The position numbers were made by a program, and so were the translations under genes. A stretch of 64,000 bases of DNA. Origin: Diploscapter coronatus. Taxonomy: Eukaryota; Nematoda; Chromadorea; Rhabditida; Rhabditidae. Where the stretch lies: NCBI GenBank assembly GCA_964036155.1, contig OZ038422.1, forward strand, positions 53,963,201 through 54,027,200. Direction: 5' to 3'. Shown here one piece after another: positions 13,155 through 23,760 of the stretch; positions within the stretch are counted from its first letter, which is position 1; each line of letters starts with the position of its first letter. The notes below the pieces were generated by a model, which made no database searches, was not told the origin of the DNA, and was given only the letters and a program-made list of their open reading frames with translations.

Positions 13155-13637
13155 CTGGTTGACAATAAGTTTCTGTTTCCCATCAGCACAATCACTCCGC
13201 TTCCCTTTCTGCTCGTATTTCCCCTACAATCGCATCTGGAATGAAGAACTCATTTATCTCTTTCATCCTCCTCTCCTCTCCTCCCTCTGCTTTTGTGGGA
13301 ATTCAATCGGTCGATCATAAAAAGTGCCCGACAAATTGTCAAGTTGATTTGTTCTGAAGAAGTTATTCTATTGAATCATCTGAATGGCTATTGAGCTTCA
13401 TCAAGCTACGCCTTATCTTTTCCCAATATAGAGCTGTATGAAAGTTCAATTTAAAGTTTCGAAAAAAAAACATTTATCAAATTCCGAAAGTTTCAATTTC
13501 GAAAACTCAATAATTTGTGAGCAGGTTTATATGCTGCGAATCATTTATTTACGGAAAAAGTTCCAGTATTTACAAAATAAATTGTTGCGTATCGATAATT
13601 ACAAACATTTTGGAGATTGGAAATTCAGTTGCAAGAT

Positions 13638-14286
13638 TTAGAGGGGCAGAGGGACGGAAACTGGGAGAGTCGGAAGGGAGACGGGCAGAGTGACTGGGAG
13701 GTCAGTGGTGAGTTGAGCGAGGATGGCTTTGAGCTGGGCAATCACTCCGTTCAGAAGGCTTGTCAGGACAGACTGGAAATTGCAGACATGGAAGTGATGG
13801 TATTTAGAAAATAATTACCAAATCGAGGAGGTTGCCTCCCAAAATTCCAAGAGGACTCTGGAGCAGAGCACCGGTCAACAGACTCAGCTAAAGTAAATGG
13901 TAAATGGTAAACTCATGGTTCTATACGAGTTTCTTACAATCTGAGCACCGAGAGACGAGATGATTCCAGAGATTTGACCAGCTGGAGCGTTAACCAATAT
14001 ATTCTTGAGCTCGTTGAGGATTTCGTAGATCGTGGTGAAGGTCGTGTCCGTCAGGTCGTTCACCAGAGTCTAGATTTTCATTTTATTCTATTTTGTCCAT
14101 GATAATTTACCTGAAGCCTGGCGATTATATTCTGCAGAGCAGTGATTACATCGGCAGTCGGAACAGGAACAATTGGCTGCTGAAATTTAGAAATTCAGAG
14201 AATATTTTAATTTGAACATTTACCGCATAAGCAGAGTAGACAGAGATTGCAGCTGCACAGGCAACGAAGGCGACGAAGTACTTCAT
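13638..14286 (-). CDS. Small secreted Leu/Ile/Pro-rich protein, left copy
   Basis: Inverted paralogue of the gene at 21073-21733, with the same five-exon structure and intact splice sites (for example GCG|GTAAAT after the signal peptide). The start is at 14286 and the stop at 13638-13640. The product is ~155 residues: a signal peptide (MKYFVAFVACAAAISVYSAYA), amphipathic Leu/Ile-rich helices with one NLT glycosylation site, and a C-terminal run of LPVTLPV-type repeats ending in PLPL. It has one four-residue PVTL unit fewer than the right copy. There are no cysteines in the mature part. A TATA box lies ~80 bp upstream. I do not recognise the family; a secreted or cuticle-associated role is only inferred from the signal peptide. 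Confidence 0.8.
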
Positions 14287-14364
14287 TTTGAAGGAGGCTT
14301 GGAAGGAGAAGGCTCGATTGGTTGCGACTGTGGGAGTCGATGTTTCACTTGGAAAACGGTCTGC

Positions 14365-14371
14365 TTTTATA
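14365..14371 (-). promoter_or_regulatory. TATA box of the left secreted-protein gene
   Basis: TATAAAAG on the minus strand, about 80 bp upstream of the start codon at 14286. It is conserved at the same position in the right arm, and is a clear core-promoter candidate. Confidence 0.7.
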
Positions 14372-14795
14372 CCGAAATTCGAGACGAGCCAAACAGCTCT
14401 AATCCGTTATTTTGATCATTTGGCACCATTCCTGGATATGCAAGTCAAATCCATAGGAGGTCCCAGACAGTCAAATCTATGTCAGTGAGCAGAAGGCGAT
14501 CATTTCCGAACAATACGCCCTCATTTAGATGATCAAACTTCTCCATATTCTAGGCGAAGTCACCCACATAAATGCTGAAAATAACAAATTTACGAGTTTC
14601 CGAATAAAAATATGTCCTCTGGCGAATAGGATTAACGTGATTTTTCGCACTCGTCTATGGAATCAAAATATTTTGACAGCGTAGAGAGGGCTACTTTGCA
14701 TAACTACGTGACAGAAATCATACAGTAGTTCTTTGATAGCCAGTGATTTCTAGCTAACTGATCAAAGAGCTCGAAAAACTATCAACAAAGTCCAG

Positions 14796-16518
14796 CTTCA
14801 TTGTTCGATTTTCCATTTTGATAAGTCAGAAAATAGAATTTTTACCAGATGAGTTATCTCTACTACATATTTAGTAAGCATTTTCAAGGAAAGACAATTT
14901 TCAAATTTGACTTCTTTCAGATTCTCAGATAAACTACCCAAATCGAACACGCTGCTTTCTCTCTCGCCAAGTCTCAGATAGTCTTTCGTCTTGAGAGAAT
15001 AAGAAACGAAGACAAATTGCATTCTTGCTTAGAATACGCTGCAAAGTGTCATAATCACTCAATATTCATTAACAGCTTCGGTTTAATTACCCAAGTTTGA
15101 GGTATTCAAATGTTCTGACTTCTTTCGAAGTGGTCCAACGAAATTTTGGAACAGCCTTCCACAGGAGGGCACAATAAATGAAAACTAGATATGCTTACCA
15201 ATTCCCAAATCTCTACGAAACAATAACGTACCATAGAACATTAAAATTAAATGCATATTTTCACATAAATTAAGGTTATTTGCGATTTAGTAGCGTGGAG
15301 ATTAGAAAATTGATAAATGAAAAATGCATAAGAAGAAATTACCCACTATATAATGCAAATTCAGTCAATGATTACAATGTAAAACGTGCTAACTATCACG
15401 GCCCAACCGATTCTTCAAATCGTGAGAAATGACGATAATAAATAAAACGGAAATATGCACAACAGACAACTCGAAAGTATCAGTTTTAATCAATCTTGAC
15501 ACTTTTCGATCTATAACTTTATTTAAGCATCAGATCGGGAAATTCTCTAATGAACGTTGTTTATCTCATCGAGATGAGGTGTTTGATATCAAATTTGATC
15601 CACCTAGGTGTTTCCTAACGATTTTTGAAATTTCAGTATGTCATTTACTGTAGCGTAAACAACGTGCATCCGAGCTCCGGGACCTCGATTACATTACTAG
15701 GGATCATTTCCAGGAAAATAATTTTGGGGCTGTGCCAAGCCTTTCCTAAAAATCTCCATTTTTACATGGAAGGGCTAATAAACAAGAGTTTATTTGAAAA
15801 GCAGAAGAAAGTTTTTTCTCTGAAAAGATCCATTTTGTTGCTTCATTTGAATTAAAAATGTATTATAGCAATTGATATCATTGAGACTAACATCATTTAT
15901 GAATGGTGGGTTTTCGAATGACATTGAATCTAGAAAAACCACATAATAATTCAACATTTATTATCATTTGATAATAAATTACCATATTGAGAATTCGCAG
16001 TCGAATCTTTGACAATAGCCTTCGAATGATTGAAATTCATTTCGAACTCGATATCCTGAAACAATAGTAAATTAGATTATGGCACAACTTTGTGAATACC
16101 CTGCAAATTTCAAGCTATTCGACACATAAAATGAGGAATTTCAATCTTATGAGTTTTATGATCGATTATTTTTGCAAAACTACAGATGCTATCCTATCTA
16201 CTTCTGATACATTCTAGAAGTGAACGCCAATGTAAAATCATGTGAATGGACAGATGCATTTATTCGATTTTAGTGTACATTAAACATTCATCGACTGACG
16301 ACATTTAAAATTGATGAATTTATTTGTGGATAAAATATTATAGCAGATAAGAATAAAATAATAGAATTATATTTTAGGACTTTATTTCTACGACTAAACT
16401 CGATTCATTGTTGACTGTTCCATACCCGAGACTTTGACGACTGGTTGCGGTGAAATTTGTCCTGTTCTTCTAAATAGAATACCATCTTATAATAAAATTT
16501 CCAAGAAACGTTAATTTC
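14796..16518. other. Spacer of the inverted duplication, proximal part
   Basis: AT-rich sequence with no supported gene. The first ~165 bp (to ~14960) retain diverged inverted similarity to 20070-20280 and to 32930-33030, marking a dispersed repeat. Confidence 0.45.
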
Positions 16519-18647
16519 TTACAGAATGCGAAATAGATTAATTATAGCTTTTCGTCTGGTAGGGCTAGAAATTATAAATGAGAGCGGTATCGTTATTGAC
16601 CACAAATATACATCCATCATTTTTATAATACTATAAGTATATATTAAAAGTAGTGTGCAATCGTCTTCAGAATCAAGTATGAATAAACCCAAGCTATTCA
16701 ATGGAGATGAATATTCAAATAAAATGCTGCAGCTGGTCAATAATAGAGATACAGTCTAAATAATATATCTCTTTACATACGGTAAAAACCTTTATAGTTG
16801 AAAACCCCCTAAATAGACGCACTTCCCCCAAAATGCCAGATTTACACATTACCCAACTCAAATCATATTAAAAAAAGTGGTTTATATAATGTTCTTTGGA
16901 ATATCTGATATATTTTAACTTTTGATCGTAATTTCCTACGATCACAAGATGACGAGAAATGATCGATCGAAAATTATGAATTTTCCGAAAATAAGGGCTG
17001 AAACAAAGCCACAGGGTTTCAATTAGAGGCTTTACGGAAACTTCACAAAGAATGACAAAATATTACATGCTGGAAAGCAAACGGAATCATCTGATATAGA
17101 ATTCGTCGATTGTCTGCTCCATAATTTCGGCTTGATAATTCTGCGAGGTTTTGAAATTTACGATAAAATGCAAAATATGCCGATGTCGAAAGAAGTGCAC
17201 ATATATCGATGCCCATACCAACTAGCTAAGAAGAAAATTGATAATCAATTAATCTACGATATATTATTCACTAACCTGCACATATCTTATATACGATTCA
17301 TCATTAAAATAGAATATATACCAAATCATTGCTGCTTGAATAGCTGAAATAATGACGCTGAAGATCAAAACAATCAATATGGTTTTGTGCAGGTAATTTC
17401 TAAATTTCTGATTAAAATAGAGTATTTTATCATCATGCATCCTGAATAAAATGTGCTACATGTTGATTTCAGTAGAAAGGTTATTTTTACTATCCTTTCC
17501 AGGAGTGGACCAGAATTCTGGTTTCGGCTCCGCATTTCAGTTTCAAACATTTTTAAATTTCATTCCGGTCTACCCTTGATCCCTTCCTAGTCATATAATT
17601 CTATTTCAAGCCGATGCTTCACACTGAAACCTACTTGGTCAGAATTCTTGTAAGTGTTGCATTTTCATACAGCAGTGCGTATCTTTGTAAAACTAGGCAT
17701 ATATTCAATAATGGTAATGAGTAGCAAATAAATGGTATTAATAAAAACCAAGAAATTGCATCCATGATATCAATAATAATTAGTTCAATACCAAAGTACC
17801 ACGTAACTATTTGATTTCCTAAAATTAAATATATGCATAACTTATTCAACAATAAAGTTTTAGGAGTTTCTATCGTTCAAATCTATATAGAATGATGAAA
17901 TATAGTAATACTTGTCATTTTTAAAATAGCTCAGTCTTATTGTTAAAAACACGCAAGAAAAAGATTAAGAACTTAATAAAAAAGATAATTTGTAATACGT
18001 GATGTACTTGCCGTTTGAGAATGTATTTCCAACTACTATTGACCATAAAAATATAAAAAATGTAACAATTAAAACAACAACCAACAGATATGAAAATGCA
18101 CGAAATTTGGTTATTATCGGATAATATGGCGCCTGAAATTAATCATTTGAAAATATGGTTAAATTAAGTAAATGTGAATTAAGAAAAAGGTAGAAAATTT
18201 TAGAATTTTTTTGCCATTTATTTTGAACGGTGTGATGAAAAACATTTATAGTTTTCCTTATTTTCTTCGCACTATTTCTTAATATCTCATTTAATTCTTC
18301 TATTCAATAGCCATTTTAAATAGGTCAATATGTTACAGCGATTTTTGATAACATTCCCAGCACCCAACATTTTGATGGCAAGCATTGCTAGGAAAATATT
18401 GCAGAAATAAAGACTAATTTTATCATCAAAAAAGAAGTTTGCTCTAGATTAAATAATTTTAAATTAATGGCTAATGCCAATTTAACATTTACTGACTGCC
18501 ATAAACAAATTTTACTACAAGAATAAAATGACTTACCTCTTGTTTTTTATCAGTAATACGGATGGAATATGCCATTAAAATTTGTAGTATTATAGAAGGT
18601 ATTCCAAAACATAAAAATATTATAAGAATAAATTCTGTTATTTGCAT
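16519..18647 (-). CDS. Putative nematode serpentine (multi-TM) receptor inside the inverted-duplication spacer
   Basis: Five exons read in phase: 18647-18537, about 18132-18023, 17861-17631, 17407-17276 and about 16755-16519. Starting at MQITEFILIIFLCFGIPS, the product is very hydrophobic, with at least six membrane segments, and ends with SPTRRKAIINLFRIL. A basic tail after the last TM is typical of nematode chemoreceptors. The intron between exons 2 and 3 reads AACG|GCAAGTAC, a GC-AG intron; this is the only junction that keeps phase. The TIR element at 16779-17037 sits in the last intron, so one TM may be missing or encoded by an exon I failed to see. The receptor class is not assigned. 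Function as a chemosensory receptor is inferred only from topology. Confidence 0.55.
16779..17037. mobile_element. MITE-like element, copy 2, in a receptor intron
   Basis: Diverged relative of 4489-4740, with ends ACGGTAAAAACC and GAGGCTTTACGG that are imperfect inverted repeats. Shared internal blocks include CCCCCTAAA, CCCCAAAATGCCAGA and ATTACCCAACTCAAA. It has no coding capacity and lies within the last intron of the minus-strand receptor gene. Confidence 0.5.
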
Positions 18648-19403
18648 ACATGAATCGCCTGAAACGTTTTATTAGACTTTGCAATTTTGACGATTCGGAA
18701 TTGTCACAGAGATACAATATCGCAACATGAAAATGACGCAACGCTTTATTGGAAATGTCGCAACAATTCCAGGACTTCGCAATTTTTTAGTAAAATCATG
18801 AACAATTTTTAAATTTTGATAATATGATCACCTTCATTAGCATCTTTCATATTGATATCTATACTGATCATATTTGCTATAAATCGATATAGGACGATTT
18901 ACCAGAATTAATAACTATTTCGCACAACAGAATTTTCTGAAATTACTGCAAGTTTAGATAAAATATATCTTGAAAAGCTATGTTGACAGGTTAAATTATG
19001 ATTTTGCTAAATAAAATTAACCCTGATACGAGCATAACTTGAATTTTATATTTTAAAAGAACCTTCTCACCGGTTTTTATAATCGATGGAATTCAAAGGA
19101 CAGACGATTTTAAAATTTACTTATCATTTATGTACAGAAAGAATCGTTTAATTGAAAAAGGCAAGTAAAATATAAAGTTTCTCAACTTTGCACATCGACA
19201 GATGAAATTTTCTTGATAATAGTGTCTATTGTAATTAATCATTCTAATACCAAGCCAAATTTCACTAGTCAAATCAAATATGCACTAATGATGACTTTAA
19301 CAAAATTTAAATGCCGTTGATTCTAACCTACGCAAATATTAATACCTGCAAAATATTATCATTTGCACTTGAAAGTTCAGACTGCTGAATTTTGTAAAAT
19401 CGA

Positions 19404-19451
19404 CCTCTTGTAGTTTTTACCAGATGAAAAATCTGGTAAAACTACAAGAGG
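19404..19451. repeat. Near-perfect 48-bp hairpin
   Basis: CCTCTTGTAGTTTTTACCAG pairs with CTGGTAAAACTACAAGAGG around a short ATGAAAAAT loop, with a single extra T. The stem is ~20 bp. It could be a small palindromic element end or a structured RNA; no other support exists. Confidence 0.7.
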
Positions 19452-20069
19452 CCGTAAAATTGAAAAGTCCCATTAAATCGCTATCGCTCAAAGTAGCATA
19501 TTTCGTAATTTTTATTATTACGACGGCAACAATAAAAATTTAAAGATTTATATGGAAAACTGTTCTGCAATCGTTCGAGAATTAGTCGTCAACGAAATTT
19601 CGAGAAAAATTAATTTCTAAAAGTGTACAGCGATTCCACTCGAAAATACCCAGTATTCTTGTAGAAATGAGTGTTGCATATTTTAGAACAAAAAAATTTA
19701 AATGGCCAACGACAACCTGTTCGAAAGTCGCTATTTTTAAAAGTACACAATGCACAATTTTTGATAGAAGCATAGTTTGGAAAAAGAAAATTGTTCAATT
19801 CTTCCTAGAACTAGCTTGATCCAATGATGTAGATTTTGAAACGGAACCCTTAATTTCGAAAAATCGCTTGCGTCCTCTAATATATGGAGTGACTTGTAAA
19901 ATTTATACATTTTCTTGATTATGCTTGTCCGGAAGCGTTTTTGGGGAAAATATTCAACTACTTTTAATATACTCGAGCAGAGATGAATGAAAATGAATGA
20001 TCTGCCCATTTACAATATAAATATTAGCAGAGCATAGATACTCGACATAGTGCTAATTTCGACATTTTT

Positions 20070-20280
20070 TTTAAAAAATATCCATAGTCGATTTGGGTAA
20101 TTTACCTGGGAATCTGATCTTGAAAGTAAAATTAATTGAAAATCGGCCTCCCTTGAAAATGCTTGCTAAATATGTAGTAGAAGTAGCTCGTCTGATAAAA
20201 TATTCTTTTCTGGTTTATCAAAATGGAAAGTCAAGCAATGAAACTGAACTTCATTTATAAATTTTGCTTCGAAGATAAGA
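20070..20280. repeat. Dispersed repeat (member of a three-copy set)
   Basis: It contains the block ATCCATAGTCGATTTGGGTA. The reverse complement of this region resembles both 14790-14960 and 32930-33035; shared landmarks include GCATTTTCAAGG, TCAGATTCCCAGGTAAATTACC and CCCAAATCGACTATGG. It is non-coding, and the family type is unknown. Confidence 0.6.
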
Positions 20281-20987
20281 ATAACGCGTTGGGTGAATTC
20301 TGTAATACTGCACTCATGTAATTGAAATTTCGTGTTAGTAAAATTCCGATTCCTCTTTTCGTTGAATCGGCAATTGTGTCATTTTTGCCAGACGCAATTT
20401 TTTGTCCATATTAATTTTTTTCCTAAAAATCCTTCATTAAATGATAGAGAAATGAGTTTTTTCATAATTTTATGAGATTTTATTTTCTATCTAAAATTCA
20501 GAAGTTAGAAATTTAATATTTTCTTGCTTTTTTAACCTATATGAAACTTCAACAAAATAAAGCTGGACTTTGTTGATAGTTTTTCGAGCTCTTTGATCAG
20601 TTAGCTAGAAATCACTGGCTATCAAAGAACTACTGTATGGTTTCTGTCACGTAGTTATGCAAAGTAGCCCTCTCTACACTGTCAAAATATTTTGATTCCA
20701 CTAGACGAGTGCGAAAAATCACGCTAATCCTATTCGCCAGAGGACATATTTTTATTCGGAAACTCGTAAATTTGTTATTTTCAGCATTTATGTGGGTGAC
20801 TTCGCCTAGAATATGGAGAAGTTTGATCATCTAAATGAGGGCGTATTGTTCGGAAATGATCGCCTTCTGCTTACTGACATAGATTTGACTGTCTGGGACC
20901 TCCTATGGACTTGACTTGCATATTCAGGAATGGTGCCAAATGACCAAAATAACGGATTAGAGCTGTTTGGCTCGTCTCGAACTTCGA

Positions 20988-20994
20988 TATAAAA
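20988..20994 (+). promoter_or_regulatory. TATA box of the right secreted-protein gene
   Basis: TATAAAAG, about 80 bp upstream of the ATG at 21073. It mirrors the TATA box in the left arm. Confidence 0.7.
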
Positions 20995-21072
20995 GCAGAC
21001 CGTTTTCCAAGTGAAACATCGACTCCCACAGTCGCAACCAATCGAGCCTTCTCCTTCCAAGCCTCCTTCAAA

Positions 21073-21733
21073 ATGAAGTACTTCGTCGCCTTCGTTGCCT
21101 GTGCAGCTGCAATCTCTGTCTACTCTGCTTATGCGGTAAATGTTCAAATTAAAATATTCTCTGAATTTCTAAATTTCAGCAGCCAATCGTTCCTGTTCCG
21201 ACTGCCGATGTAATCACTGCTCTGCAGAACATCATCGCCAGACTTCAGGTAAATTATCATGGACAAAATAGAATAAAATGAAAATCTAGACTCTGGTGAA
21301 CAACCTGACGGACACGACCTTCACCACGATCTACGAAATCCTCAACGAGCTCAAGAATATATTGGTTAACGCTCCAGCTGGTCAAATCTCTGGAATCATC
21401 TCGTCTCTCGGTGCTCAGATTGTAAGAAACTCGTATAGAACCATGAGTTTACCATTTACCATTTACTTTAGCTGAGTCTGTTGACCGGTGCTCTGCTCCA
21501 GAGTCCTCTTGGAATTTTGGGAGGCAACCTCCTCGATTTGGTAATTATTTTCTAAATACCATCACTTCCATGTCTGCAATTTCCAGTCTGTTCTGACAAG
21601 CCTTCTGAACGGAGTGATTGCCCAGCTCAAAGCCATCCTCGCTCAACTCACCACTGACCTCCCAGTCACTCTCCCAGTCACTCTCCCCGTCTCCCTTCCG
21701 ACTCTCCCAGTTTCCGTCCCTCTGCCCCTCTAA
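21073..21733 (+). CDS. Small secreted Leu/Ile/Pro-rich protein, right copy (159 aa)
   Basis: Five exons: 21073-21135, 21180-21248, 21290-21421, 21472-21540 and 21587-21733. Every exon is a multiple of three and every intron is phase 0. Exon 1 exactly encodes the signal peptide. The mature protein is almost all Leu, Ile, Thr, Asn, Gln and Gly. It has likely amphipathic helices (for example VITALQNIIARLQ and EILNELKNILV), one NLT sequon, and a C-terminal PVTLPVTLPVSLPTLPVSVP-type repeat. There are no cysteines. AATAAA lies near 21823. The family is not recognised. The composition would suit a secreted amphipathic peptide or a surface-coating protein, but this is conjecture. Both inverted copies look intact. 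Confidence 0.85.
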
Positions 21734-22217
21734 ATCTTGCAACTGAATTTCCAATCTCCAAAATGTTTGTAATTATCGATACGCAACAATTTATTTTGTA
21801 AATACTCGAACTTTTTCCCGTAAATAAATGATTCGCAGCATATAAACTTGCTCACAAATTATTGAGTTTTCGAAATTGAAACTTTCGGAATTTGATAAAT
21901 GTTTTTTTTTCGAAACTTTAAATTGAACTTTCATACAGCCCTATACTGGGAAAAGATAAGGCGTAACTTGATGAAGCTCAATAGTCATTCAGATGATTCA
22001 ATAGAATAACTTCTTCAGAACAAATCAACTTGACAATTTGTCGGGCACTTTTTATGATCGACCGATTGAATTCCCACAAAAGCAGTGGGAGGAGTGGAGA
22101 GGAGGATGAAAGAGATAAATGAGTTCTCCATTCCAGATGCGATTGCAGGGGAAATACAAGCAGAAAGGGGAACGGAGTGATTGTGCTGATGGGGAAACAG
22201 AAACTTATTGTCAACCA

Positions 22218-22300
22218 GGACTTGGACTCAAGTTCAATTTACAATGCTTGTAACTTACAAGGTCAAAATAATCTTGTAAGTTGAACTTGGGTCCAAGCCC
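22218..22300. repeat. Imperfect palindrome at the outer end of the right arm
   Basis: GGACTTGGACTCAAGTTCAA... pairs with ...TTGAACTTGGGTCCAAGCCC, a ~27-bp stem with about three mismatches around a ~28-bp loop. It begins exactly where similarity to the left arm ends. It is probably a small hairpin-forming element. Confidence 0.65.
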
Positions 22301-23407
22301 AGAATGCGAAATTGATCTTTTGACCCCTTATTCTGTTTTCGAACTTCACTCTGTAGGTTTCGCTCGGAATCAATGATAATTGATACGACTTTCACTTGTT
22401 CGAATGATGGATGTCGAATAGGAAAACTTGCTGTATAAAAAGTGCCTATGTTAGAGCGTCCATCTTATTTATTATAATGTGTCTCTTCATTATCTTAAAG
22501 TGGCACGTAGTTTCAATTTTATTTTTGAAACCATTATCACCAGGGCCGGGCGGAATTTGAAATTTTGCTTTTCGGAAATCGGAATGATTTTTATTTTTCG
22601 GAATTCGGAATTCCGCCCGGCCCTGATTATCACATTAGCTAACAGACTGCGAATTATCTTCACTATAAATCTACACCATTATGTGTCACCAATATAATTT
22701 CGATTTTAAGTAACAATGTCATAAATTTGAAAATATTCAGCAATTATCACATTTTACTGAGATACTAATAGCTAGTCAATAAAAAATGCTAGATAAATTC
22801 ATCTGATAGACATGAAATTTGGAAAATGGAATGGACGTGCTTCGTCTCGTATTCGGTTTGTCGCTTTTTTCTTCGCCTGATGTTTGGAAAAACCTTATCT
22901 TGCCAAGTTTTTTTTTTATCTGGCAAAGAATGATTTCTAAATGCACTCTTAAAATTGATCTCGAAATATACGTTTACTTCAAGACGTTCGAAATATAATA
23001 TTTTTGCTAGCTAAATCCAAGTTCAACTAAAATTGCATTTACTGGCATCATATTCAGAAATTAGCAATGACTAATACTTATCGATGAAACGAATAATTCG
23101 GAATAATATTAGCTGAAATGATAAACAAATTGTCCTCAAGTTTATAATTAACCTAAACCAGAAAACGACTAATTTTGGACATGTGAAAATATTCTTGGCA
23201 TTGGAATGTTCGTGAATGATTGAATTGAAAAATAACATTAAACTGAAGAAAATATCACACCAATAGCGATGTCATAATTAAAGTTCATAAGAAGGAAATA
23301 ATTTTGTAATATTTAAAAATATATAATGAGCAATACAATACCAATAAAGTGCATCTATACTCATTTTCATAATTTTCTATATATAAATGTAAATTCGGCT
23401 ATTAGGG
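22301..23407. other. AT-rich intergenic region
   Basis: No gene supported. The only clear structure is the palindromic element at 22541-22625. Confidence 0.45.
22541..22625. mobile_element. Short palindromic element with GC-rich ends
   Basis: The terminal inverted repeats CAGGGCCGGGCGGAATT and AATTCCGCCCGGCCCTG match perfectly over 17 bp and enclose a ~50-bp interior of repeated TTTCGGAAT-like words. The high GC content of the ends is unlike the surroundings. It is probably a miniature foldback element. Confidence 0.75.
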
Positions 23408-23760
23408 TTAGCACATTTGAATGATGCAAATCAAAAGCAACAAAATAAGTTTGGATTTATTAATATTTGCAAATAACGGCGAGTAGCTATTCTCTGTGGG
23501 AGTATAAATGCACGTTTCACTCCCAGTATCAGCCATTAAAAACTGATGATTATCAACATTATTATCTTTGGTCAAATTCTCATCTTCACCATTTTTAATA
23601 ATTATTAATTGATTTGTATCGTATTTAATTTGTTTTATTTTATATCCTATTTCTTGAATAGTTTTCAGGAAGAAAGTTATTTAAGAAATAAGGTGTAATA
23701 ATATTATCGTGAAACATTGTATCTCCTTCCAACAAACGAAAATTCAATTTAAATGCGTAG
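23408..23760 (-). pseudogene. Possible decayed secreted or membrane protein gene fragment
   Basis: Minus-strand frame 23680-23408 is open for 90 codons without a start. It includes LMADTGSETCIYTPTENSYS and a hydrophobic C-terminus (LILLLLICIIQM). An overlapping frame just upstream reads LEGDTMFHDNIITPYFLNNF before a stop. The two would join by a single frameshift near 23660, which suggests a broken gene. Protein-like composition is the only evidence; no family is recognised. Confidence 0.3.

Larger units (their letters stand above)
13155..14795. repeat. Left arm of a large inverted duplication
   Basis: The ~1.64 kb sequence from about 13155 to 14795 is the near-identical reverse complement of 20555-22218. 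The outer end is CTGGTTGACAATAAGT and the inner end is around CAAAGTCCAGCTT. The arms differ by scattered substitutions and small indels, including one fewer 12-bp repeat unit in the left arm's gene. Each arm carries a complete copy of one small secreted protein gene with its TATA region. A weaker inverted similarity continues inward from 14795 to ~14960, pairing with ~20070-20280. Confidence 0.9.
18648..20554. other. Spacer of the inverted duplication, distal part
   Basis: AT-rich and no supported gene. It contains a near-perfect hairpin (19404-19451) and the diverged dispersed repeat at ~20070-20280. About 275 bp (20281-20554) separate that repeat from the right arm, whereas on the left side the equivalent sequences are contiguous. 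Confidence 0.45.
20555..22218. repeat. Right arm of a large inverted duplication
   Basis: The ~1.66 kb reverse complement of 13155-14795. The inner end begins near AAAGCTGGACTTTGTTGATAG, and the outer end is ACTTATTGTCAACCAG at 22203-22218. The outer end abuts a separate palindromic element (22218-22300) that is absent from the left arm. Confidence 0.9.

Noticed and set aside
14212..14488. Cys/Gly-rich plus-strand frames, and the mirror frames at 20827-21147
   Set aside because: Antisense to the 5' end of the secreted-protein gene in each arm; conserved only because the arms are duplicated.
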